DNA of 64,000 nucleotides from Alphaproteobacteria bacterium UBA4588 (GTDB lineage: Bacteria > Pseudomonadota > Alphaproteobacteria > Rhodobacterales > Rhodobacteraceae). Both the position numbers and the translations under genes were made by a program. Each line of letters begins with the position of its first letter. Within the stretch, counting starts at the first letter, position 1. The stretch covers positions 124,001 to 188,000 of the forward strand of contig CAJJAW010000005.1 of NCBI GenBank assembly GCA_905182195.1. The letters run 5' to 3'. The notes below the pieces were generated by a model. The model was given only the letters and a program-made list of their open reading frames with translations. It was not told where the DNA came from and did no database searches. Shown one piece after another: positions 19,199 through 27,900 of the stretch.

Positions 19199-20453
19199 AG
19201 TATCACCCGCTAGTTTATTGACAAAAATGTGAAAGTTTGGCTTGGGCTGATTTTTACCACTATGAACAAATTTATTAATTACAAAAGTAATCCAATTAAC
19301 CCATATTTTAGCGTAATAAAGGACATGAAGCAGTTTCTTCATATCAAAAAATAGCCGCGCTTTACTGTTTTCTCGGCTAAAGTATACTAAAGATACAAAT
19401 GCAGTGTCATAATCTCAAAAATTTTTGGATGCCCTAATGACTTAATTTGCTCTTTCTCAAAAATGTTAGCTGGTATTAACGAAGAAGAAAAGACAATAAA
19501 GGAATAAGCCATTGAATAATTAAATTATGCATATTTTCTGAATTTCTGTAATATCTAAGTTTTCAGTTGAAGTATTGGACGTGGTAGCTTCCTCTAACGT
19601 CCTAATAGCTTCTCTTTTTCGTACGCACCTACAACAATGTTAGTTGGAGCAGTATGTGCGCCGACAGCGCTAGGACTATTAGATTGCTCCGTTGTTTCTT
19701 GATGATGCTACGATCTGTGGCCGGAATAAGAGCTATCGTTATGCTGATGTAGACACTCGTGGCTCGGATAGCTGGCAGGGTGGGCAGTTGCATATGAAAG
19801 TTGGTCAGTAGAGTGTGATATATGCTTGCCTGGTGGATTGCATTTTCTGCGTATTAGGTAAAATAGTAACTCGTATCAGTAATGGGTTGTTTTATCCGGA
19901 ACGGTGCAATGCAAATCAAGCCCTGCGAACAGCATGAAACCAAGCCGCACTCCCAAACTTTCTTTCAGTTTTGGGTCAGACAGCCCATGCTATTGGCCAA
20001 TCAGCAGACATTTAAACAAAACAATCTCATCATATCCCTAGGGGTCTAGACCCGATCGATTCAAACCGCTCTTCAGAAGTGGCAAAACCAAAGACCAATC
20101 GATAACCGCGTCAACTTTGCAAAAAACATTTTGATCCCCATCCGACGCGCGCTCTCCTAGCTGAAAATATCCATAAAAACTCCAATGTGATTTTCTAAAG
20201 CATACAAAATTCACCAGTTTGAGGAATACAGAAACTGTGCAGAGGTCTTTATAGAAGATGCAATAATTGAACTTATAAAAGAAATTTACGGCAAGAGAAT
20301 GAACTATATCGAAAGGTTTACATTCAAATACTCAAGTATGTGGCTAAAAAAATCATCACATTATCAACTTTATAATTACTTGGTAGAATTATCTCTATTT
20401 CTTGGTTAACATCTTACCGTGGCACTACAGAGGTCTCGCGTAGGGTTATAAAC
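19199..20453. other. 1.25-kb AT-rich region without a convincing gene
   Basis: All six frames are short. The longest stretch with protein-like composition is 20191-20409 on the plus strand. It has 72 open codons, rich in Glu, Lys, Tyr and Ile (KAYKIHQFEEYRNCAEVF at its start), and ends YLVELSLFLG, but it lacks a start codon until ATG 20299, leaving only 36 residues. It could be the tail of a decayed gene. I recognise no transposase or integrase remnant. The region must contain the promoter for the amiE operon at its right end. Confidence 0.55.
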
Positions 20454-20494
20454 GCTTCAGTACAGAAGCACCAACTAGTGGCAACGTTGCCACT
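20454..20494 (+). promoter_or_regulatory. Tandem hexaloop hairpins, candidate ANTAR (AmiR) antitermination target
   Basis: Two small hairpins are separated by 7 bases. The first is GCTTC-AGTACA-GAAGC (20454-20469). The second is AGTGGC-AACGTT-GCCACT (20477-20494), a perfect 18-base palindrome when read as DNA. Both have six-base loops beginning with A, and the second has G at loop position 4, matching the two-hairpin motif known to bind ANTAR-domain antiterminators. The first loop has A instead of G at position 4. They lie 185 bases upstream of amiE, and an AmiR homologue is encoded at 34660. A T-rich run at 20543-20554 follows, but I see no strong terminator stem before it. Confidence 0.55.
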
Positions 20495-20678
20495 TATGAG
20501 TGTAATTCTAAGCAGTTAAAGATCCAAAGCTGGAAACCCAAGTTTTCTTTTTTTGTGAGGCTTAGAGCATTACTGTGATGTTCTAGTTCAGCGATTACCC
20601 TAAACACTCAAATCAATTTCTTTTCGTGCAAAGCCGACTGGCTGGCCGACACTTCACTCATTTAACAGGAGAAAAAAT

Positions 20679-21722
20679 ATGAGACATGGAGACATATCAA
20701 GTAGCCCGGACACAGTAGGTGTTGCGGTAGTAAATTATAAAATGCCTAGGCTTCACACTAAGGCTGAAGTTCTTGAAAATGCTGAAAAAATTGGTGAAAT
20801 GCTGATTGGAATGAAGACTGGTTTGCCAGGCATGGATCTGGTGATATTTCCAGAATACAGCACACAAGGTATCATGTACGATTCTAAGGAAATGTTTGAA
20901 ACCGCGGCGCAGATCCCTGTCAGTTGTAAAAAAGGGGTTGCCCGTGCCTGCAGAAAAGCTAACGTTTGGGGGGTATTCTCGATTACCGGTGAGCAGCATG
21001 AACAGCACCCACATAAAAACCCGTATAACACATTAATTTTAATGAATAATAAAGGAGATATTGTTCAGAAATATCGCAAGATTATACCTTGGTGCCCCAT
21101 TGAAGGATGGTCACCTGGTAGCGAAACATTCGTTGTAGATGGACCCAAGGGCATGAAAATCTCTTTGATTATTTGCGATGACGGCAATTACCCAGAAATT
21201 TGGCGTGATTGTTCGATGCGTGGAGCCGAATTGATCGTGAGATGCCAAGGCTATATGTACCCTGCTAAGGAGCAACAGGTGCTGATGTCCAAAGCAATGG
21301 CTTGGGCGAACAATTGTTATGTGGCTGTTGCAAATGCCTCGGGTTTTGATGGGGTCTACAGTTATTTTGGCCACTCAGCTATTATTGGTTTTGATGGCAG
21401 AACGCTTGGGGAATGTGGCGAAGAAGATATGGGCATTCAGTATGCGCAGCTTTCAGTGTCTCAAATTCGTGATGCTAGGGCCAATGATCAGTCGCAAAAC
21501 CATCTCTTCAAGCTGCTGCATCGAGGGTATACCGGTGTCCATGCTTCCGGAGATGGCGACCGTGGCGTTCCAGACTGCCCCTTCGAATTCTATCGTAACT
21601 GGGTTAACGATGCAGAAAAAACCCGCGATGACGTAGAAAAGATTACCCGAAAGCATGTGGGCGTGGCATCGGCGCCAGTTGGTAACCTCCCCACCGGAGC
21701 TACAGAAAAAGAACACGGATAA
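20679..21722 (+). CDS. amiE: AmiE, aliphatic amidase
   Basis: AmiE hydrolyses short aliphatic amides (acetamide, propionamide, possibly formamide) to acid and ammonia in the cytosol. The 347-residue protein is colinear with Pseudomonas AmiE. The nitrilase-type catalytic triad is in place: Glu59 (FPEYST), Lys134 (YRKIIPW) and Cys166 (IICDDGN). The N-terminus MRHGDISSS and the [17 protein letters not shown] block are nearly diagnostic. Residues 81-89 (VSCKKGVAR) differ from the usual GEETEIFSR without a length change. AGGAG precedes the ATG. It heads a two-gene unit with amiB, 70 bases downstream, and lies behind the candidate ANTAR leader. Confidence 0.94.
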   Translation: MRHGDISSSPDTVGVAVVNYKMPRLHTKAEVLENAEKIGEMLIGMKTGLPGMDLVIFPEYSTQGIMYDSKEMFETAAQIPVSCKKGVARACRKANVWGVFSITGEQHEQHPHKNPYNTLILMNNKGDIVQKYRKIIPWCPIEGWSPGSETFVVDGPKGMKISLIICDDGNYPEIWRDCSMRGAELIVRCQGYMYPAKEQQVLMSKAMAWANNCYVAVANASGFDGVYSYFGHSAIIGFDGRTLGECGEEDMGIQYAQLSVSQIRDARANDQSQNHLFKLLHRGYTGVHASGDGDRGVPDCPFEFYRNWVNDAEKTRDDVEKITRKHVGVASAPVGNLPTGATEKEHG

Positions 21723-21792
21723 CTTTGTAAGAGTGGCACGCACTGATGATGCCCAGTGCGTGCTTGAAAAGACAATAGATGGGAGATTAATA

Positions 21793-22926
21793 ATGCCATT
21801 TTTGACGGACCGTATTGAGGAAAATAAGCGGAAAATGGTGGAAGGTGAACGGCTGGCGCATGAGGAGGCACGCCATTCCGATTCAGCTGATTTATTGGTT
21901 AACCCGATCTATCAAAATAGGTACTCCTTTACGCCTGAAGAGGTGCGAGGTGAGCTTGAAAAAACAATTTTTGGACAGAAAAATACAATTAACCTAATAG
22001 TAGATATCATGAAAGTAACATGTGTTGGTCTGTCAGATCCCCGGAAACCGTTGGCATCTATCCTATTTACTGGGCCGACTGGAGTAGGAAAAACTGAGTC
22101 AGTGCGCAGTGTTGCAAGGGCAGTGCATGGCACATCAGAAGCATTGTGTCGTATCGACATGAACACGCTTTCACAAGAACATTACGCGGCGTCTTTTTCG
22201 GGTTCTCCTCCAGGCTATGTGGGGTCAAAAGAGGGCATGACACTGTTGGATCAGGAAAAGATAGAAGGGTCTAGTAGCTTGCCGGGTATTGTCTTATTTG
22301 ATGAGTTGGAGAAGGCCAGCAATGAAGTGGTTTTAGCCTTAATGAATGTTCTTGATAATGGTATTTTGACTGTAGCCTCTGGCGAACGAACAATTTCGTT
22401 TCGGAACTCCATTATTTTTATGACCAGTAATATTGGCGCTTCGACGAACTTATCATTGTTTTCCAGATTTTCGAGGTCTTTCAGAGAATCGTTCCCGTCG
22501 ATGTGTTCGGATCAAGAGCGAAGACAGGACAGCATAATCATTTCTGAGTTATTAAAGGTCTATCCTCCTGAATTTGTTAACCGGATTGATCACGTCGCAC
22601 AACTTTTGCCGTTGGATGCATCAACAATGCGCTTACTCGTGGAGTATCAAGTTCAGCTTCTCAACCAACGATTATCAGCTCGAAATATACATATCTCAAT
22701 CGATGAAGAGGTAATGAATTTTCTTACAATTAAAGGGTTTGATACGCGATTTGGTGCACGGGAGTTGCGACGAATTTTTCGCTCCTTTTTTGAGTTCCCT
22801 TTGGCGAGATTTCTTGCTGTGATTGAGCCTGTGCCTGAGGGAAACAGATCAATACTAGAAGTTGTTGCGAAAATGTCAGGCGGTGCAGTTAAATTTTTGC
22901 CCCTCGCCATACCCGCAAAAACCTAA
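21793..22926 (+). CDS. amiB: AmiB-like AAA+ ATPase (ClpB family)
   Basis: This is a 377-residue Clp/HSP100-type ATPase found behind amiE in amidase operons; its exact job there is not established. A single AAA+ module has Walker A GPTGVGKT at residues 94-101, Walker B IVLFDELEKAS and sensor/arginine region PPEFVNRIDH. A ClpB D2-small domain follows, with GFDTRFGARELRR. The ATG at 21793 has GGGAGA upstream; the longer frame from 21655 overlaps amiE in another frame. The 3' end overlaps the convergent urea-channel gene by 4 bases. Confidence 0.82.
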   Translation: MPFLTDRIEENKRKMVEGERLAHEEARHSDSADLLVNPIYQNRYSFTPEEVRGELEKTIFGQKNTINLIVDIMKVTCVGLSDPRKPLASILFTGPTGVGKTESVRSVARAVHGTSEALCRIDMNTLSQEHYAASFSGSPPGYVGSKEGMTLLDQEKIEGSSSLPGIVLFDELEKASNEVVLALMNVLDNGILTVASGERTISFRNSIIFMTSNIGASTNLSLFSRFSRSFRESFPSMCSDQERRQDSIIISELLKVYPPEFVNRIDHVAQLLPLDASTMRLLVEYQVQLLNQRLSARNIHISIDEEVMNFLTIKGFDTRFGARELRRIFRSFFEFPLARFLAVIEPVPEGNRSILEVVAKMSGGAVKFLPLAIPAKT

Positions 22927-23798
22927 CGCATTGATAGTTTTTTATCTAGCCACCCACGTCCCCAGAAAGTGATCCAAGCTGCGAGCACAAAAGGAAATGT
23001 AAGCGCGGGGATACCTATGTAGATTACTCCACAGTAGATTAGAAAAGACAATAATATTGCGACAAGTGCAGTAATGATATCGCGCAACGACTTGCCTGCA
23101 AATGCGATTGCACAAAGAACACCGTTATACCCAAATAGCCCAAGATTGATTGCGTCGGTGGGCAAACCAAAGGACAGTGCCACCAGCATGCCGATACAGG
23201 ACGCACCAATGGTAAAAATGCCTGCAACCCAATTATTTATTGTAATTGCAGTAACTAAAAGAAGTCCAGTAACTGCGTATTCCTGAAAAAAAACTTGCCC
23301 AGTTCCTCGGAAAACGGCTTGCATAAAATTTAAACGGTCCCCTTTGCCAAGCGACCAAGGAATTATCTCAAACGAGCCTGTTGCTGTAAATAACAGCATG
23401 ATTAACCAGGTGGTAATGACGAACGGGAAAGTAAATGGCTGCCACCCTTTGAGCCGCATATATTGCATAATGATGGTTGATGCAGAGGCACCTAGAAGGA
23501 CAAAAATGACTAGTGATAATATGGGGCTATAAAAATAGCCCAGCCCAAACCCCACTAAAGCACCATTGAATCCAAACAAACCGTTTCGGATATCCTTTGG
23601 GCTGAACCCGAAAATTACTGCAGTTAGAGTACCAGCCGCGCTTCCAATAAGACCTAAAATAGCCAGTGGCACAGAATTGATAGCTGAGCCTACTAGGAAA
23701 ACCATTCCAACACCAACAGACGGTTGAAGCATGATTTGGGCTAAGCCTATGAGGGTATTTTTGATACTCTGAATTACAATGGAGATATGTTTGTCCAA
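22923..23798 (-). CDS. UT-family urea channel/transporter
   Basis: This is an inner-membrane urea channel of the SLC14/Yut family, 291 residues and mostly hydrophobic. The internal two-fold repeat typical of the family is clear: GLFGFNGALVGFGLGYF near residue 75 and GLFGYNGVLCAIAF near residue 225. It would give passive high-flux urea entry, complementing the ATP-driven Urt-type system next door. It is the only gene in 20.6-40.5 kb on the minus strand. Its 5' end faces urtA across a 685-base gap, so both are probably controlled from there. Confidence 0.88.
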   Translation of the reverse strand: MDKHISIVIQSIKNTLIGLAQIMLQPSVGVGMVFLVGSAINSVPLAILGLIGSAAGTLTAVIFGFSPKDIRNGLFGFNGALVGFGLGYFYSPILSLVIFVLLGASASTIIMQYMRLKGWQPFTFPFVITTWLIMLLFTATGSFEIIPWSLGKGDRLNFMQAVFRGTGQVFFQEYAVTGLLLVTAITINNWVAGIFTIGASCIGMLVALSFGLPTDAINLGLFGYNGVLCAIAFAGKSLRDIITALVAILLSFLIYCGVIYIGIPALTFPFVLAAWITFWGRGWLDKKLSMR

Positions 23799-23934
23799 TT
23801 AGTATCCTCAATCTAAAAACACTCATGATGGCGAGGTGAGGGAAGCGAAAGCTAATTTACTAAGTTCGATTTTTTCAAAAAGTTCCCACTTAAAGGCCTA
23901 TTTTTTGATAACCCTTAAGTAACGTAAAACCTGT

Positions 23935-23984
23935 CGTGATAATTATTCTAGGCCTCTTCCGTGATAATGATTCTAAGCCTTTTA
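23935..23984. repeat. Two 25-bp tandem repeats upstream of the urea channel and urtA
   Basis: CGTGATAATTATTCTAGGCC at 23935 and CGTGATAATGATTCTAAGCC at 23960 begin two 25-base units in direct tandem, with about 20 of 25 positions the same. They lie in the divergent 23799-24483 intergenic region. A 25-base period puts equivalent positions about two and a half turns apart, so a site for a dimeric or multimeric regulator is possible. Confidence 0.55.
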
Positions 23985-24349
23985 TTCATTATTTTATACG
24001 GCATAGCATCTATCACAATCAATATGACATGATTAAGAGAATATAATAACGTCATATCAATCAAAATAAATTTGGATCGCTAATACACTTTTTATCGTGG
24101 AAAGTCACCATTAATTTTGATTATTCTGGTGTAAGTTAAAAGTTTTGATAGTTATTTTTACAAAGTAATAAATTGTACTTGCAGTTACTCCCAGACTGTG
24201 AGTTATTGTTTCCGAGTGGTCAAGAAATTATCCCCTAGTGAAACAATGTGGTTGAACAAGGCAGATAGTTAAAAGCTTGCAACGCGCTGAAATTAATATT
24301 TCTTATTGCCGAATCCGGACTACTCTACGGCAAATTTTAAGAATTCGTT

Positions 24350-24407
24350 CAAGTTAAACCTGAAAATTTTACGTTTAGCGCAAGTTAGATCTAGAAATTT
24401 TACATTT
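24350..24407. repeat. Two 27-bp direct repeats with 31-bp spacing just upstream of urtA
   Basis: The unit CAAGTTAAACCTGAAAATTT at 24350 recurs as CAAGTTAGATCTAGAAATTT at 24381. About 22 of the first 27 positions match, and the 31-base period equals three helical turns, so the two units face the same side of the DNA. They end about 75 bases before the urtA start and look like paired operator sites. The rest of 23799-24483 is very AT-rich and holds no gene. A 6-bp stem TTGCCG/CGGCAA at 24306-24333 followed by ATTTT is also present. Confidence 0.55.
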
Positions 24408-24483
24408 CAGAACAACATTGCTTCTCGTACGCTTGTCAAAGCTTAAATAACCCAAATTAATTAATGTAGAAAGGTACGGAAAT

Positions 24484-25785
24484 ATGTCATTCACAAGAAG
24501 AAAATTTTTGAACACTGCAGCATTATCTTCCTTAGCCCTAGCGGCTCCCAATCTTTGGTTACCAGGAGCACAAGCTGCGACATCGTTAAAAGCTGATTCT
24601 CCGATAAAAGTTGGGCTTTTATTTTCACTAACAGGCAGTTTGGCAGTCCCCGAAGAAGATTCTACTTTGGTGATGCAGTATGCCATTGATGAAATAAATG
24701 CTGCCGGTGGTGTGAAAGGTATGCCAATTGAGCCTGTAATTGTTGACGCTAAGTCAGATTTCAAAGTATATTCTGCCAAGACAAAAGAAATGATTTTGCG
24801 TGATAAGGTTATTTCGATATTCGGATGTTACACCTCTGCAAGTCGCAAGGCAATTTTGCCTACTGTGATGCAGCAGGACAATCTGCTCTTTTACCCAACC
24901 TGCTACGAGGGTGCAGAATGTACTCAAAATTGTATTGGCACTGGCCCCTTAGCGAACCAGCACTCTTTCGATCTTATTCCATTTATGGTGGATAATTTTG
25001 GCCCTAAAGTGTTTTTTGTTGGATCTAATTATGTTTGGCCAAAAGAGTCTAACAAAAATGCAAAAGTCTGGTTGGAGCGGTCCGGTGGAGAGTTACTTGG
25101 AGAAGAGTATATCCCGTTGGGTTCGTCGGAATTTGGCCCAGTCATAGAGAAAATTAGAGCTGCCAAGCCGGACTTTATCTTTTCGACGGTTGTTGGTGCA
25201 TCTGACATTGCATTCCACCGTCAATTTAAACAAGCCGGTCTTAAAGTTGATAAAATGCCGATAGCCTCTCTGACGACCGGGGAGATTGAGACTGCGGCTA
25301 TGGGGGCTGAGTATGGTGCAGGACACTTCTTGTCCGCACCTTATTTCCAGACCATAGAAACCCCTACAAATGAAAAATTCGTAGATGGGTTTTTATCGAG
25401 CCCCTACGGCAAAAATGGATACACTCATTACAATATGGAGGAAACTTATCTTTCTGCGTATGTGTTCAAGAATGCCTTGGAAAAAGCCATCGACATGCAT
25501 GGCGTCACAGATGTCACACCCCGTAAAATCAGAGATGCCGCTGCCGGCGTTAAGGTCGAGGCAGACGTCTCACCTGAAGGTCTTGTATGGATCGATGGAG
25601 ATAACTTTAATACGTGGCTGAAGCCAAAAATCGGGCAATGCCAGGCAGATGGCAGCTTCAAAGTTATTAAGGAAGCTGCTGATCATGTGGCTCCTGACCC
25701 ATTCTCGATTTACCCGGATTCTGGAAAGTGTACTGCGGACGGTCTCTTAGGGCTGGATGGTAAGCTTAAAGTGGACTTGATTTAA
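24484..25785 (+). CDS. urtA: UrtA/AmiC-type substrate-binding protein for urea or short-chain amides
   Basis: This is the binding component of a branched-chain-type ABC importer, 433 residues. The signal peptide carries a twin-arginine motif (TRRKFLN) and ends near ALAAPNLWLPGAQA, so export by Tat is likely. The fold markers PIKVGLLFSLTGSLAVPE, ISIFGCYTSASRKAILP and YPTCYEGAECTQNCIGTG resemble UrtA, FmdD and AmiC. Co-location with amidase, dimethylformamidase and urease means the ligand could be urea, formamide or acetamide; sequence alone does not decide. AmiC, which restrains AmiR in Pseudomonas, belongs to the same family, so this protein or its ligand might also influence AmiR here. AGAAAGG precedes the ATG. 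Confidence 0.85.
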   Translation: MSFTRRKFLNTAALSSLALAAPNLWLPGAQAATSLKADSPIKVGLLFSLTGSLAVPEEDSTLVMQYAIDEINAAGGVKGMPIEPVIVDAKSDFKVYSAKTKEMILRDKVISIFGCYTSASRKAILPTVMQQDNLLFYPTCYEGAECTQNCIGTGPLANQHSFDLIPFMVDNFGPKVFFVGSNYVWPKESNKNAKVWLERSGGELLGEEYIPLGSSEFGPVIEKIRAAKPDFIFSTVVGASDIAFHRQFKQAGLKVDKMPIASLTTGEIETAAMGAEYGAGHFLSAPYFQTIETPTNEKFVDGFLSSPYGKNGYTHYNMEETYLSAYVFKNALEKAIDMHGVTDVTPRKIRDAAAGVKVEADVSPEGLVWIDGDNFNTWLKPKIGQCQADGSFKVIKEAADHVAPDPFSIYPDSGKCTADGLLGLDGKLKVDLI

Positions 25786-25796
25786 GAAAAACAAAC

Positions 25797-25828
25797 TCAG
25801 CCAACTGCCTACGTTGGTGGTTGGCTGA
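25797..25828 (+). terminator. Stem-loop after urtA
   Basis: A 9-bp perfect stem (TCAGCCAAC / GTTGGCTGA) with a 14-base loop begins 12 bases after the urtA stop. There is no T tract, so it probably protects the urtA message end or causes partial termination, lowering expression of the permease and ATPase genes relative to the binding protein. Confidence 0.55.
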
Positions 25829-25869
25829 TATCTACACCCGAATAACCAAAAATAGAAGAATTGAGAAAA

Positions 25870-26742
25870 ATGCTAGCTTCGATCGTAAATCCGCTAATAT
25901 TAGGTATAAGTATCGGGAGTATTTTATTAATTTCTGCGCTTGGGCTTGCTGTGATCTACGGCGCTGCAGGAGTTATTAACATGGCGCACGGCGAGTTTAT
26001 TATGCTTGGCGCTTATTCAACATACACATTACAGAGCACAATGGGTATGCCTTTCTTATTATGTATTCCGTGCGCTTTCTTTATTGTTGGAATAATTGGT
26101 TTCGTAATTGAACGAAATCTCATTTGTTATCTTTATAACAGACCTTTAGATACCCTTTTGGCAACGTGGGGGGTGTCTTTGGTGTTGATGCAGTCCTCTA
26201 GATTAATATTTGGGAGCGATGTGAAATACATAGCAATGCCAGAATTCTTGTCGACGAATCTAGAGCTTGGCATATTGAATTTCTCGACCTTTAGGCTGTT
26301 CTTGATCGCTGTAGCGTTAATATTGTTATTCATAACTTGGTTCATTTTTTACAGAACTAGGCTGGGAATAAAGATCCGTGCTGTTACGCAAAATAAAGAA
26401 ATGGCGGCTTCGTTTGGAATAAACGCAGCACAAGTATACTCAATTACATTTGCGTTTGGCGCCGGATTGGCAGGTGCTGCTGGAGCCATGTTTGGAGCGT
26501 TAAGCATTGTTCTTCCCACGATGGGAATGCATTACGTTGTCGAGGCGTTCCTGATGGTAGTAACAGGTGGCGGTAGTATTCTTGGAACTGTTTTTGCCAG
26601 TACCTTAGCTGGAGAAATTCAGTCAATTTTCGCATTCATCTTCAACGACACCATGGCGCGAGGTCTGCTTTTCATTTTGATCGTAGTTCTTCTTCGGTTC
26701 AGGCCTCAGGGGTTGCTCAGCACTGGGAGCGGCCGACGTTAG
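25870..26742 (+). CDS. urtB: UrtB-type ABC permease (urea/short-chain amide)
   Basis: This is a LivH-family inner-membrane permease, about 290 residues and rich in hydrophobic segments. The family blocks ALGLAVIYGAAGVINMAHGE, LGIKIRAVTQNKEMAASFGI and the C-terminal VLLRFRPQGL are present. I prefer ATG 25870 (MLASIVNPL); TTG 25861 three codons earlier is in frame and cannot be excluded. It is followed by urtC after 44 bases in the same direction. Confidence 0.87.
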   Translation: MLASIVNPLILGISIGSILLISALGLAVIYGAAGVINMAHGEFIMLGAYSTYTLQSTMGMPFLLCIPCAFFIVGIIGFVIERNLICYLYNRPLDTLLATWGVSLVLMQSSRLIFGSDVKYIAMPEFLSTNLELGILNFSTFRLFLIAVALILLFITWFIFYRTRLGIKIRAVTQNKEMAASFGINAAQVYSITFAFGAGLAGAAGAMFGALSIVLPTMGMHYVVEAFLMVVTGGGSILGTVFASTLAGEIQSIFAFIFNDTMARGLLFILIVVLLRFRPQGLLSTGSGRR

Positions 26743-26786
26743 ATTTGGATATGAGAATAAAAGCTTGTCAAGAAGAGTAAGGTAAA

Positions 26787-27890
26787 ATGCGAATTAATCC
26801 ATACAACAATGTAAAATATCAGTGGGCGGTATATGTAGTGTTTTTCATATTTCTTGCTTGCATACCTACCATTGTAGGCGACGATGTTTTTTTACTCAAT
26901 CAGCTTTCTACATATGGGGTTTATGGGATTTTGGCCTTGTCGCTAAGCCTTTGTTGGGGGTTTGGCGGGATACTTAACCTTGGGCAAGGCATTGCATTTG
27001 GATTGGGGTCCTATGGCATGGCTATGACCATGCAACTGCAATCTCAAGATATTTTAGAGGACCGTATACCTCCTTTCATGTTGAATAATGCCGTGGAGAC
27101 GCTTCCAGCTATTTGGGAACCTTTTTGGAACGCGGGGGCGGGCATTTCATTAGCATTAATTGTTCCCACACTTTTTTGCCTTATTTTTGGTGGACTTATG
27201 TTTTGGGGTAGGGTTTCTGGTCCATTTTTTGCGATCATGACTCTCGCAATGTTAAGCGCTTTTTATACAATTTTCATTGATCTTCAGTACCTTACGAACG
27301 GTGTCAACGGTATTACTCCGCCTATGGCGCTGGAGGTTGGACCTTACCTTGTAGACCCTTACTCTTCCGTATCTTTTTGGGTTGTTTTTGTGGCTCTTCT
27401 TTTGTGTACGGTGGTCGCAAAGTTAATTACCCAGAGTAAGTTTGGTCTAATAGTTCAAGCTCAAAAAAATGATCCGGAGCGTACTAGATTCTTAGGGTAT
27501 AATGTTGCCCTGTATGAAACAATTATTTATGCCTTCTCAGGCTTCATAGCGGCAATTGCAGGCTGCTGCTTTGCCATGCTAACGCAGTACGTTTCGCCAG
27601 GTCAGTTTGATGTCGGCTTTAGTATATCAATGGTGATTTGGGTGGCCATTGGTGGGCGTGCATCGTTACTTTGGGGCATGTTGGGAGCGTTCATGGTACA
27701 AGGTGCTCAAAGTTACCTTGGAGATCAGTTTTTGAGTACGTGGCTACTCATTCTAGGGTTTTTCTTTATATTAGTAGTCCGTTTTCTTCCCGGAGGTCTC
27801 GCAGGCCTTGTTGAAGTTATTCTAGGTTATTTTTCTAGTAATAGTTCTGGCACAAAAGGTTCTAATTCAGAACCGAAGCGAGTGGATTAG
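26787..27890 (+). CDS. urtC: UrtC-type ABC permease (urea/short-chain amide)
   Basis: This is a LivM-family permease, 367 residues, close to the length of UrtC proteins. The core motifs are LSLCWGFGGILNLGQGIAFG near residue 60, ITPPMALEVG in a periplasmic insert, QAQKNDPERTRFLGY on the cytoplasmic coupling loop and FLPGGLAGL at the end. Together with urtB it forms the channel of the importer. The long insert between residues about 85 and 110 is typical of UrtC rather than LivM. Confidence 0.87.
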   Translation: MRINPYNNVKYQWAVYVVFFIFLACIPTIVGDDVFLLNQLSTYGVYGILALSLSLCWGFGGILNLGQGIAFGLGSYGMAMTMQLQSQDILEDRIPPFMLNNAVETLPAIWEPFWNAGAGISLALIVPTLFCLIFGGLMFWGRVSGPFFAIMTLAMLSAFYTIFIDLQYLTNGVNGITPPMALEVGPYLVDPYSSVSFWVVFVALLLCTVVAKLITQSKFGLIVQAQKNDPERTRFLGYNVALYETIIYAFSGFIAAIAGCCFAMLTQYVSPGQFDVGFSISMVIWVAIGGRASLLWGMLGAFMVQGAQSYLGDQFLSTWLLILGFFFILVVRFLPGGLAGLVEVILGYFSSNSSGTKGSNSEPKRVD

Positions 27891-27900
27891 GGGCACGGAT

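Noticed and set aside
17675-19342. N-terminal extension of the amidase to 19342
   Set aside because: The first 48 residues are hydrophobic/basic and unlike the family; ATG 19198 begins the recognisable domain.
20418-20445. Sigma-54 type promoter (TGGCAC) upstream of amiE
   Set aside because: TGGCAC at 20419 is followed by no GC at the required spacing, so the -12 element is missing.
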